Below, in pieces: positions 13,001 to 23,295 of a DNA stretch of 64,000 nucleotides (within the stretch, counting starts at the first letter, position 1; every line of letters begins with the position of its first letter). The notes under the pieces are model-generated. The model did not search any database. It was not told where the DNA came from and worked only from the letters and a program-made list of their open reading frames with translations. A program made the position numbers and the translations under genes. Source of the stretch: Pleodorina starrii. Taxonomy: Eukaryota > Chlorophyta > Chlorophyceae > Chlamydomonadales > Volvocaceae. Where the stretch lies: assembly GCA_030267565.1 (NCBI GenBank), contig BRXU01000002.1:2913501-2977500 (forward strand), given 5' to 3'.

Positions 13001-14238
13001 CGCACCGCAGGGTGCAGGCCCCGGCCTCACCCCGCCAAGTGGCGGAGGTGCGGCATCGTGGCGTGCAGAGGGCCACTGCGGCCATGATCCCCCAACAGCC
13101 GCTGTCTGGAGCAGTTCCGGCTCCACCGTCCCGCTCAGCTCCGCTCCACATCTGCCCCGCTCCATCCCTGCTCCGTATCCGCTCATCCGTACATGCAGCT
13201 GCACCGACGGGTGGACCAGCTAGCTGCTTCGCACGCAGGCGGCGCCCCGTAGCGCCACCGCTGTGAAGGAGGGAGGCCGCGCGTTGCTGCGCAGGAGGCG
13301 GGTGAGCATCAAGCCGAACGGCCTGCGCGACGCGCCCGACGGCCCTTGCACAGGTGGGGTACAGCGCCGCCATGCTGCTGCTGTTCATTGCTGCGGCTGC
13401 AGCAGCAGCAGCCCGCACAGTTGACAGCCAGGGCCCGTCTGAGGGCTGAGACGGCGGGTCTTCACGGCCCAACAACGCTGGGGGGTAAGTGTGCACATCC
13501 GAGCGCCAGGGGCGCCCCTCACGCTCCATTCCGCCCCCTGTCCCCTCACCCACGCTTCATCTCCGCCTGGGCCCTGTGCCGCCTCCGGTAGCAGGTCGCA
13601 CCTGTGCTGCCCCTCCAGGTCGAGCTCCTTGAGCACGTCCTTCAGGGGTTTGACCGGCTCCGTGACAAGCAGGATCACGGTGGCGCCCTTCTCGGTCGTC
13701 TCCGTGCTGTCCTTAAAGGCCAGGATGTTGGGGTGGCGCAGCTGGCGGAGAGACAGAGGGGGAGCGTGGATTTGGGTTTGGTTTTGGGTGAGGGATCCGA
13801 GGCCAAGGGCGAGGGGACAGCGGGGGGTGGTTACTGCGTTGGGCGGTTAGCGTGAAAGCCCGAGCCTCTGGGGTGGGGCGTTGGTTGCCCGGGAACCCAT
13901 AAGGGTGGTCAATATAGGAGCTAATATAGTGTTTTGTACTCTGCTGCGGGCTGACTGCGCTGTGGGGGCGTAGGGTAAGCAGCAGAGGAAGTGACATCCA
14001 AAGAAGCGTCGCCGACCGCACGTACCATCTTCAAGCGCTTAACGCCGTTCCGCGCGCATACCATCTTGCGATCATTAGGATCCGTCGCGCTTATCTTAAA
14101 GACGGAGACCGGAGAGTTGTCCTCCTTCGATTTCCCTCGACAGTGTGTCCACTGCCCCCAGGCGCTGTCATAGGGTTCCTCCACTATATAAGGAAACGAA
14201 TAGCCACCGCCCACGAGGGCGGTGAGTTTGGCAAACAT
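7015..14238 (-). CDS. SCYL1: SCYL1-type pseudokinase with HEAT repeats
   Basis: SCY1-like proteins are catalytically dead kinases acting in COPI/Golgi traffic and, in yeast and plants, tRNA export. Eleven exons (genomic low-high): 14026-14238, 13602-13741, 12383-12455, 11824-11952, 11176-11327, 10411-10585, 9719-9932, 9070-9293, 8498-8687, 7823-8340, 7015-7572. They join in phase to 861 residues. Residues 1-290 form the kinase-like domain. LRHPNILAF is clear, but the catalytic HRD position reads IHGNICMAAV, as in SCYL1 homologues, and the DFG position reads SGFD, so no activity is expected. Residues ~295-510 are HEAT repeats (IYPQLQTGFTDTHAYIRELT, then PSIRANTTVLLGNIATHL). The tail is Ala/Gly-rich with acidic-Trp motifs (WEDDDEAFE, WGNDLDDEELWEDMD) and KLGAMKLGATK. 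It ends ENMDSW rather than with the RKLD-type COPI-binding motif of the human protein. Intron 5 carries copies of both dispersed repeat families. Confidence 0.93.
10661..10710 (-). repeat. Dispersed repeat family A, copy 2 (in SCYL1 intron 5)
   Basis: Reverse complement of the 4373-4420 element: CAGTGACTCATT, a TATATAAAGGAGCATAT core, then CACTCCCTGACCCCCC. It lies within the 10586-11175 intron of SCYL1, in the sense orientation of that gene. Confidence 0.7.
11033..11125 (-). repeat. Dispersed repeat family B, full-length copy (in SCYL1 intron 5)
   Basis: Read on the minus strand the unit runs GATACCGCAGCGAAGGAAC, then GAGACGGCGTTAGCGAACGG, then ACCCAGAACCCAGCAATAC, then TTACCGAACATACCTG. 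It matches 54620-54712 almost base for base, and shorter copies at 46524, 52841, 52964 and 61688. Confidence 0.8.
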
Positions 14239-14529
14239 GGCTGTCGGGGCGCAACAGCAGGCAAAAGCCCCCAGGGCGGGTAAGGAGCGGGTGCAACTAA
14301 GACAAGGATAATTTGTAGTAGGAGTAAGCCCAAATTAGAGTGAAACAATTGTATTTTGGTACGTTTGTGCTGCATACTCGCGCATACCGTGTGTACGATG
14401 CAAGGTTACAACAACCCGGCATCGCGGCGGGGGCCCTGTACACTGACGCGGGCATCCATCCCAGTCGCAATGATAATAGCGAGGTTCATCAACCCTGTCA
14501 TAGGCGATTAGGTGTGCTCAACCGCCCAT
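14239..14529. promoter_or_regulatory. Bidirectional promoter region between SCYL1 and REV7
   Basis: Only 291 bp separate the two divergent start codons, so this segment must hold both 5' UTRs and core promoters unless undetected upstream exons exist. It is AT-richer than its flanks. No element can be assigned with confidence. Confidence 0.5.
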
Positions 14530-16184
14530 ATGCCAAACGAAATCCAGGCCAACCTCCTTGCCTGTTTCCTTGAATTCCTCGAGGTAGCTGTGCACACGAT
14601 CTTGTATACGCGCAATCTCTACCACAAAGAGGCCTTTGAACGCTGCCGCGCATTCAACACCTTTACGCGGCGCTCGCGCCATCCGGAGCTCAACAGTTAC
14701 ATATCGTCGACAATCAGCCGTCTCAAGGTCAATGTTATCAACTTCACAAGTGCTGAGTACTCGCAGCACGCGTCAGGGGCGGACCTGACTGCAACTTGTA
14801 CTCCGCGCAGCCTCTGCTGGAGTCGGGGCACCTGCGCGAGCTCGCCGTCGTGTTTCTGGACGCCAAAGGCCGAGCTCTTGAGCGGGTGACGTTCACTACG
14901 CAGGTAAGGAACTGGGTCATTCGATCCAACGCTCGCTACGCCAGGAGCGACCCGGGTTCCGGAGCCCCCTTGCAGAACCAGTGAATTGAGCGTCTGGTGG
15001 ACGGCAGACCCTGTACCGCCACCATCCGGTGCCGATGGCGTCTATGCCGGGCTCCCTGCGGGCTTCCCCGAGTGCACCGCCCCCCATTCTGTGGGGGATG
15101 CCGCGCTCGTCGAAGCGCGTTTGGGTGTCGAAGCGCGGCTCGTCGAAGCCGTGGCTCGTCGAAGCGCGTATTGGCACAGCACGACGCCCACCCTAATCCT
15201 GCCGCCCGCCGCCCGAACCCCTGTGCAGCTGCTCTTTCCCCTCGCAGGTGCCGACCCAGTCGGGCAGCAGCCACAGCAGCCACCACCGCAGGTCGACGTG
15301 GGCGCGTTCGAGGCGGGCCTGGGCTCGGCCCTTCTGAAGCTGCAGTTCATCGACAGCATCCTCCAGCCCCTGCCGCAAGGTGGGTGGGCGGCGCAAGCCC
15401 CAGAACGGGCTCGAATTTTACCCGAGGACGTCAATGTTACCGCACCTTGGGATATCGCCATCGCCTGCGGCCCGGCCCCAGCCATTCGCCTCTCTCACTC
15501 CATCCATCGCGGCTCATGCTGCCGAGCCCGGAAAGCCCCCGTTGCAACTGATGGGCCGCGACTGGCTCCCCGCTTCCGTGCCGTCGTTCCGCCGCCTGGC
15601 TGCGTCCTCTCCGTCTCATCTTGCACCAAACCTACCGGTACGCCCAGGCTGCAGCTTTGAGCTAGTGGCCTACAGCACCTCCCGGGCCGGAGTGGACAGC
15701 CAGTACTTCGGGGAGGAGAGCGGCGGGGGCCTGGAGCTGCGGCAGCCCATCAGCGGGCAGCCGCTCAAGACGGTGTGCGTGCCGGGCTGTCTCAACATGC
15801 AGGTGGGGTGGGGGTAGGGTAGGGAAGGGTAGAGTCGGCTGGGTAGGACCGGAAGTGGAGGACGCCTGGGGCAAAAGGGATGGCAGGGGCTGGTCCGGGC
15901 GGGCGGGCGGGTAGGGGTTGGGGGCTCGGGCTGCTGGGTGGGTTGGGAGTCTTTGGTCCACGTGGCGCGGTGCCCGGCACCTGCTTGCCTGGCCGACTGT
16001 ACGGCAAAGCGGGCGTCTTTGGGGGTTGTACGGGCTTGTCCTTCACCCTGCTGAATTCGCGAGCCGCCGAGCCCGGGCTTCTCTCGTGCCATCTCCTGGA
16101 GTCTTCTTAAGTTACGCCCTTTCCGCGCTTTTCGCCCTCGTTTCCGGCCGCCAGGTGCTGGTGGAGGAGTCGGCCAGGAGCTGA
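14530..16184 (+). CDS. REV7: REV7/MAD2L2, HORMA-domain subunit of DNA polymerase zeta
   Basis: REV7 binds REV3 and REV1 through its HORMA domain in translesion DNA synthesis, and in other organisms also acts in repair-pathway choice. Exons: 14530-14727, 14811-14903, 15292-15379, 15648-15802, 16155-16184, joined in phase to 187 residues. Diagnostic stretches are CFLEFLEVAVHTILYTRNLY and SRHPELNSYISSTI in exon 1, LAVVFLDAKGRALERVTF in exon 2, GCSFELVAYS at the exon 3/4 junction and the C-terminal LVEESARS safety-belt end. These follow human MAD2L2 (211 aa) along nearly its whole length. The protein is a little shorter, chiefly at the N-terminus (MPNEIQANLLACFLE) and before the last strand. The ATG at 14530 is the first in frame. 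Intron 2 holds a short tandem repeat. No clear TGTAA signal was found in the 225 bp before the next gene. Confidence 0.93.
15105..15169. repeat. Short tandem repeat in REV7 intron 2
   Basis: Four imperfect copies of a unit built around CTCGTCGAAGCGCG/GTGTCGAAGCGCG lie in the intron between exons 2 and 3. Confidence 0.6.
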
Positions 16185-16409
16185 GCTCCGCCTGCCTGGG
16201 GAGGGGCGGGGAGGGGCCCATACGGCGCCAGGCAGCCAGGCAGGGTTGCGCCTGTCTGTTGGTTGTTCAGTCAGCAGCAGCAGCAGCGGGTGGTGGCAGT
16301 GCTGGTTGGTCGTGCCCCACAGCTCCCTGGGGCTCCCTCAGATCTGAACTCGGAGTCCGCTTTCCTCACTCAATCACTGCGCGCCACACGGCGGCAAGGG
16401 AGGGAGGAG

Positions 16410-19400
16410 ATGGCCCAGCGGGCGGCCGAGGCGGCGCAGCGCCGCGCCGCCAACCCCACGGAGGCGCTGCTGGCTCAGCTGCTGACGCAGCGCGCGCTAT
16501 CGCTGCAGGAGCGCGCCCAGGCGGAGGGCGTCACGGCCTTCCTGGGCCGCCCGCCGGTGCGCGGCCGCCTCAACGAGCGCTTCCTGCAGGCGAGTGCGAG
16601 TGCGGGTGCGGGACGTGGGATGTTGGTTGTGATGTGGGTAGCGGGGACTGGGGGCAAGAAAGACGACGCGTGGGCGGTCCGCCTGGGGGACGGGAGAGAC
16701 GGTGAGACGAGCTCTCCCGGGGGCTTCAAGCGACTCCCAGGGATTGCATCAGTCACGGCTTGCCAGCTGGGAATCCTCCTCCAGGGGTTCGTGCCCACAC
16801 GTCGCCACCACCGCCATGCCCGGAGTGTCGACGCCTCATGCACGGGCAGACGGACACGCCCATGCAAACGGAAGTGGGGCGCTAGGGCGCACTCCGGCTT
16901 GTGCTCCGCGCCGCGCTTTCCTGCAGCGTGGGCGTTGTCCGGGAGGGGGGCACACAGGGTAAGCAGCCATCTGCTCTGCATCCATCCCCGCAGAACACGC
17001 TGCGCGGCGTGCGGACCGCCAACCGGCGAGCCGAGGAGGCGGAGTTGTGGGAGCTGAGGGAGGCTCAATTGGAGCGGGAGGCCCGGGAGGCTGAGGAGGC
17101 GGCTGCAGCAGGGGCGGGAACGATAGGGCGGGGCCGGGCGGAGGTGCCGGGCGGCGGCCACGGCCGCGACGGCAGTTTCCCGCGGGACGACGAGCGGGCG
17201 CGGCGCAGGGCGGCATCCAGGTCGAGATCCAGATCCAGATCGAGGTCAAGGTCTCGCTCGCGGCTTGGATCCAGATCGCCCGGACCGAGATCCAGGTCGA
17301 GGACGTGGTCGAGATCCAGATCCAGATCCGGGTCTCCGGGGCGCTCGCCGGTGCAGCGTCCGCGGGAGGTGAGCGGTGGAGGTAATGGTCGGGTCGGCTG
17401 GCGGCTCCCCCGTTACCGGTAGCTTACGGCCTTCCTGACTCGGTCCTGTGGGCCCGGTGCCGCGCGCAATCACGGCCGCCCCGGGTCGGTGACTCGTTGG
17501 TAAACGGTACCGTATTGAAGCCGTGATGGGCGCCGCAATATGGAGGCGGGTGGGCACCTGAAGGCGTACCAACAGACGCCTGGGCTCGGGCCGCCTGCCT
17601 GTGCCGCTCGCACCGCTGCACATTCGCTCCACTAGCATTGGATGGCAAGCCAACAGTGGCAACACGCGGACCAGGAGCCGCGAAAGGCCGTTCGCGGGAA
17701 TCTCTTTGCCCTTGGCTGACTTGCCCGTTGTACGCCCGCATTGCCCGCCCTCCCCTTCCCTTCCCGGCCGCGGTCGTGGCTGCTGCGCTCCATGCGCCCA
17801 GGCGGCCCGGTCCGGCAGTGGAGACGAGACCAGGGAACGGCGCACCGCCTCGCCGCCACCGCGGCCCGCGGCGCGGCGAAGATCCCCGTCAAAATCCACT
17901 TCCAGGTCCAGATCCAGGTCTCGATCCGGATCCGAGTCGCCGTCGCGGCTGAGCGCCGATGCCGGGAGGCCGGGCCGTTCGGCCGCCGGAGGCGCTGCCT
18001 CTTCAGGCGGCGGCGCCGACCGCGGCCGCGCCGGGCAGCTCAGCGATGGCGGCAGCAGCAAGAGCACGAGCACAGACACCAGCGGCACGGACAGCGAGGG
18101 CGGGAACAGCAGTGGCGGGTACCGTGGCGGGTCGAGGCGACGGAGTGGCTCGGCGGACCGTGCGGACGGCCGCACGGCCGCTGGCGACGGCCGCAACAGC
18201 GGCAACTCCAGCGGCGGCGGCGGTGATGACGACGGCGGCGGCGGCAGCGATGGGCCGTACATGATGACGGATGAGGAGATCGCCGCCATGCTTTCGCGCT
18301 ACCGGGTCCGCGGCCGCGGCGGCGTGGGCTCCAAGGCCGACGCGGTGGGGCCGGATCCGGAGGACGCGGAGGATGCGGACGCGGGCGGCGGTGGGAGCCG
18401 AAGGTGCGACGGGGAACCGGACTCGGAGCAGGGAAACCTGTGGGAGCAAGCCCTCCGCCGCCGCCGGGAGAAGTTTGCGGTTTGGGTCGTGTGGAGGGAG
18501 CCGCGTGGCGGGTGGTGGCAGCGGGAGGCGCGGAGTCTGTGCTCTGCCACGGAGGCTGCATGGCTTCAGCTGTGGCCGCACCGGTGCCGCTGTGAGCATT
18601 GCGGTGCTTGATTGGCTTTGCAGGCGCCCGTTGCTGTGTGTGCGTGACTACGGGAGAAGAGCTGTGTGGCTGTGTTGCGGCGATTGTTTGCGGGTAGGTA
18701 TGGTGCTCCGCTCTGTACACGGCGCGCCCCTCGGGTGACACCTGCGCCGCTGGACACGTGCTTGTTTGACGTCGAGCCCCTCAACACGCCCCCTGGCACA
18801 GCAGGTCTCAGCGCGGTCCAGAGGCGCCGGCCTGGCTGCGGGCGGCGGTGGCTACACAGCAGGTGAGCTACTGACCCGGCCTCGGAGCGGTGGCAGGTGT
18901 TCGGGGCGCGGTAGCTCTCGAAGGGAGCGGATGCAGTGATACCTGCTGCGGTGGTACTGGTACTTTTACCGCTCGGGTTTGGGGGAGATCATGTATGGGT
19001 AACGTCGCGCCGCTCTTGTTCCCATGCGTTATGTACGTGCGCCTGTTGCGGAACCCAAAACTGAAACATGCGAACTCGGGGTGTACAGCACTGAAACCCG
19101 TGTTGTAGTTCTCGTGCGGCAGTTTCGCGTTCAATCTATTCCCCAGCTGTACTATTAGCGCTGATGGCCGCAGCAGCAAATGCCACGACCTCGACGCCCG
19201 GCCTGGTCGTTGCTCGCAGGCGCTCGCATCGCTGGGCCTGCCGATTCCGGCGGCCGGACCGGGCGCCCTGGCGCTGCAGGCCCTGCAGCAGGGGCTCATG
19301 TTGGAGCGGATGGGCCGCGGCGGCACGCCCCCCGGCAAGCGCAGCAGCAGGGACAGGGACGCGAGGCGCTCGTCGTCCAAGGGCCGCGACAAAGGCAAGG

Positions 19401-19582
19401 GCAAGGAGCGGGACAAGGAGAAGGCCAAGAAGCGGCGCAAGGAGAAGAACAAGAGCAAGGAGAAGGAGAAGGACAGGGACAGGGAGAAGGAGCGGAAGCG
19501 CAAGCGGGACAAGGAACGGCGGTCCAAGAGCAGGGAGGAGCGGCGGGAGCGGAAGGAGAAGAAGAGCAGGCGGGGGGAGTGA
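16410..19582 (+). CDS. Arg/Ser- and Lys-rich nuclear protein, possibly NKAPD1-like
   Basis: Modelled exons: 16410-16589, 16994-17368, 17802-18439, 18805-18862, 19220-19582, giving about 537 residues. The exon 3 donor is uncertain because another phase-2 donor occurs near 18490. The N-terminal ~95 residues are helical: LLAQLLTQRALSLQERAQ, FLGRPPVRGRLNERFLQ, then NTLRGVRTANRRAEEAELWE. That last block resembles the [20 protein letters not shown] region of NKAP domain-containing protein 1. An RS-repeat segment follows (codons AGATCC/AGGTCG, around 17215-17340 and 17880-17940), then acidic Gly/Ser-rich sequence with MTDEEIAAMLSRYR. The end is a strongly basic K/R/E tail (19370-19582) likely to act as nuclear localisation and RNA-binding region. 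A role in pre-mRNA processing or chromatin is inferred from composition only. Intron 1 has a GC donor (CTGCAG then gcgagt), the only way to keep frame with NTLRGV. Confidence 0.7.
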
Positions 19583-21023
19583 AGGGTGCGCTGAATTTCC
19601 GGGCGCGCTGGGCGATGCGCTCGGCAGTGGGGAGGACCGAGTTGCGGCCTCGGGGACGGGGTCGTGCCCGTTGTTCCCCGTACACGGACCCTTCGGAGGG
19701 TGTGGAACCCAGTACGACAACAACAACCACTGATGTGCGATCCGGGGTGTTTGGTGGGCGAACCCCGCACTTTCGGCCATTGCGGCTTTGTGGGGCGTCT
19801 GACTCGGTTGTTCTGTCTTGTGCAAATATTTGCTGCGTTGTGATGTGAGCGAGACAAGCACGTCGCGGCGCGTCTTCAGCCGGTGCGGCCATACAGCTTG
19901 CGGTTGTTACACAGGCCACAATCAAGCCCACGCAGTGGGGTGCGAGTGCGCAACGGACATGGGGCACAACACAACTGTAGGCCTACGTCTTGCCCTGTCT
20001 GGCGGAACAACCCTCATAACACGGGCGTTCTCCTCTACCGGTGCCGGTATGTGATGTGGCGAGCAAACAAGGTTGCCCCGCCCACTCAACTGTGGCATTT
20101 TACACGACACACCCGGGGAGTACGAGTACCGGTATGTGCAAAACACGTCAATCCCCAGCAAAGGGGTACTTACCCCGGAAACCTGGTCCCGAATCCATCG
20201 CGCGCTCGATCAAAGCCAACACCCACCCACCTCGGCGCCGTCCCTCGCTCGCACAAATGCAGCCCCCTCACAACGACGTTTTACCGCCGCCCCGTTGCGG
20301 GGCATCGGGTGGTTGTCGCTCCGCTCTGTCCACTGCTTACAGCCCCTCGCTCGCACGACCCAGGTAGCCCAACTGAAGACATTATATATATTAAAGCACG
20401 AACGCACGCAACCAGGGTCGATACCGGTACGTGAACGTTGTTATGGCATGCGAATTATGGTCAGTATTTGGTCAGTATTGAACCCAACCCGAAAGTCCGC
20501 TCCGAGGTCATCGCGCGCATGCAGTAGCTTGGGGGAACTAGCCGCGACAGCGCCCCGAGAGCGGAGCGACTTCCGCCGTTCCGCGCCGGTCGAGCACTCG
20601 GGCAGCGCCCGCCACCGGGGCCGCCGGGTGGCGCCCCTTGGTGCTTTCACTCGACCCTGCCCTCTTCGCGCCACTGCCCGATCCCGTGATCCGTCCACGG
20701 CGGGCAAATCGCCGGCAGGCCGCCCGGCCTGCCCTCATGCAAACTGAATACTGTAGATCTGTACAGGCGTCGTACGCAAGAGGACGCAACGAAGGAATGC
20801 ATCCAGTTCCACCCAGAGCCCAACCCACTCCGAAACCAAAGATCGTTTTGTCGGTTCAAAGGCCCCACCACGTCCGGGTAGTGGCTCCGAAGGAACCTGG
20901 TCCGGCGCTTCACCTCGCGAGCGCCGGCGGCGCACGCGGCGCGCTGTCTCCGGCAAAAAGCCCTGGCAGCGCGCTCCGACATCGGGGCAGGTCGTGCAGT
21001 GTGAAGCAATCGCTGCCTTGCCA
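19583..21023. other. Convergent 3' region between the RS-rich gene and the Cys-rich gene
   Basis: About 1.4 kb between two convergent stop codons, probably both 3' UTRs. It has a minus-strand TGTAA at 20337-20341 and no frame with recognisable domains. The long Arg-rich frames across 20.6-21.4 kb are compositional. Confidence 0.5.
20337..20341 (-). terminator. Possible TGTAA poly(A) signal for the Cys-rich gene
   Basis: TTACA on the + strand, 680 bp past the minus-strand stop at 21024-21026. Confidence 0.35.
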
Positions 21024-23295
21024 TCACACGCCGCTGAGCAGATTGACCTTGAGATCGGCGACCGCCTGCGTCGGCAAAGCGGCGGGGCAGAGGCAGCCGT
21101 GGTCGGACGACCACATCGAAACAGAGACAGAGAGCGCCGCGCCGAGGCCAAGCGGCCCGACCCTCGCTTCGCGCCTTTGCCGGTGGTCAAACCGAATGGG
21201 GACAGCTGCCAGCGCGAAGTGCGCGGGTGGGCATGCCATTCCACCATCAAGTACGGACAAGGGGCAGCGGGCAGGGGCACGGGCAGGGGATTCAGACCCG
21301 CCGCATGCACGGACGCATACACACGCGCGCGCTGCGCCACGCCTTGCCTTCGTGAGGCCCTTGTAAATGGCCTTGAGCGCGTCCTTGTCGCCAAAGCCCT
21401 CGATATGCAGCGTCTCCTTGGGGTCCTTCATGTGCACCGTTACCTGCACACACACACACACACACATGTGAGCACACACACGTGAGCACATCCACGTCTT
21501 GTCCCACCATTGACAACCGCAAGTACACGGTATTTTGAGGGCGCGATATAGATGCTCTTTGCGAAGATACGATCAGCCTCTCCGATGAGAGTTGCGAGGA
21601 TGGGCGGGGACCAGCCCAGGGAGAAGTGTGTTGCGGGCCTGAGGGAGAGGGAGAGAGGCCCCAACCGACCCACAAACGGGATGATGTGCTGCGTCGCGCT
21701 GTCATCTCGGCTGTGCGCTGCGAACTCCCCAAAACTGCCAAACAAACAGCTGCAGGCCGTCTACCCCGGCCGTGCGCACTCACACCGCCACCACCACCGC
21801 CACCACCGCCACCACCGCCACCACCGCCACCACCACCACCACCACCACCAACACAACAACGGGCGGGACAAGCGGCGCTTGCCCCCATCCGCGCCAGCTC
21901 CGCCCCTATCCACGCCTATCCGCGGACCCAACTGCAGCGAACTACCGTGCCCCCGCCCCCCCCAGTACTCGCCTCGCCGTTGCAGCAGCAAGATCTGTAG
22001 TCCACGTCCTTTATGTTGCGCACTTGCGCGGTGCTGGCCTTGGTGCCGCAGCAGCAGCACAGCGGCCGCTTGTAGTCTACCCGCCGGCTAGTGACCTCCC
22101 ACTTGACTGCCCGCGTGTGTCGCGTTGCCACACCCACCCGCCCCGCCGGCAGCCGACAGCCGCAGGGCGCCCGACCATCCGCACGCGACGCAGCGCAACA
22201 CCCACGCGATGGCGGCGGTACGGGGCGTTTCGGAGGACGGCCAGGCGCCGGCCACGGGCAGGAAAGGAGAAGGGAACGGGGCAGCAGATTGGCGGAAAGC
22301 GAGCGAGTCGAGGCGCCTGTCGTGTGGTGTTTTGGCGGTCTGTGTGTGTGTGTGTGTTAGGGCGCCGCTACTCTCTGATTGCCTTCGTTCTGGCATCTGG
22401 ATCTGACCCGTTTCAGGGTTGGAGTTGGGCTCTGGCGCGGCTAGGGGTGGTGCATGTGTGTGTGTCCACGAGGCCTTAGGTCCACGGGGTGCACGAGGCG
22501 GCGGGCGCAAGTGGCGGCGTCTGAGCAGCACGCCACCATTCGCGCAAACCAAAACCCACCGACGCCCCCCCCAGCGCAGCGCAGCGCAGCCTAGAGCGCA
22601 CCCGCGCAGGAGCTTGGGGTCGGGAAGCAGCAGCAGCAGGCCGGGTGGATGGTCCCGTTAAAGATCTCAACCTCGCTGTTCATGCGCTGAGGTTGGGGTG
22701 GCGCCGTCACCGGCGCCTGTGGAGGCGCCACCGGGTGTGGCTGCGGCACCGACTGTGCGTACGGCTGAGGTGGCGCCGCGTACGGCTGGGGCGGCATCGC
22801 TGGCGGCTGTGCGGGCCCCTTCGCGTAATCTGTAAGAACGCGGAGGCGCCAGCGCAAGTAGGGGTGCGGGACACTCTTACTCCAGACCAAACAGTCTTCG
22901 CAGGCCAGGTGGGAATAAAGGTCGACATGAAAATAGGGAGCCGGCGTTCGGGACGGGGTGTGTAGGTCCTTGCGGGTGTAACCGCTGCGGGGGCCAGGCA
23001 GCTGCGTGCAACTGTCGGGGGCCATGGACATGGAGCTATGGTCCAACGCGAACAATGCAAGTATATGGCTCTGTGCAGCAAAAGAAAGAAAATATGAAAC
23101 ACGCCATATTTGATGTGAGATGCACCCAAAGGTACCGAAGGAGGCCGCGCGAGCAGGCCCAACGACGAGTCGAACGAGCCAGCGCCGTCCAAACGCCGGT
23201 TAACATAGAATGTACTCGCTGACCAAAGGCCAATGAAACATCAATGCACGAAACATAGCGTGCGATGGTGTCAACTCACGAGGATTCTGCACCAT
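21024..23295 (-). CDS. Small proline- and cysteine-rich protein with a PH-like C-terminal domain (function unknown)
   Basis: Five exons (genomic low-high): 23280-23295, 22602-22829, 21973-22106, 21348-21443, 21024-21065. All phases agree and give 171 residues. The first exon codes only MVQNP plus one base. Residues ~6-60 are a Pro/Gln/Tyr-rich arm with the motif PPQPYA repeated, common in membrane-associated or phase-separating tails. The rest has three Cys clusters (HPACCCCFP, RPLCCCCGT, YRSCCCNGE) alternating with strand-like segments (WEVTSRRVDYK, VRNIKDVDY, VTVHMKDPKETLHIEGF) and a final helix (DKDALKAIYKGLTKAV). That order of strands capped by one helix resembles a PH fold. The Cys runs might be palmitoylated or bind metal, which is inference. 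The introns after exons 3 and 4 have GC donors (gcgagt, gcaagg). I do not recognise a named family. Confidence 0.78.
21785..21851. repeat. CCACCG/CCA microsatellite in an intron of the Cys-rich gene
   Basis: About 67 bp of CCACCACCG-type hexamer/nonamer repeats, followed by a CA/CAA-rich stretch, inside the 21444-21972 intron. Confidence 0.8.

Noticed and set aside
12522..13553. 343-residue minus-strand frame with a Gln run in SCYL1 intron 2
   Set aside because: The flanking SCYL1 exons join in phase across it with good splice sites, and the sequence interrupts the conserved kinase-like domain.
17246..18289. 347-residue minus-strand frame
   Set aside because: Antisense to the RS-repeat and Gly-rich exons of the plus-strand gene; spans one of its introns.
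20638..21394. Overlapping 219-242-residue Arg/Ala/Pro frames on both strands
   Set aside because: They cover the last exon, last intron and 3' UTR of the Cys-rich gene, whose phase-consistent model explains the coding part.
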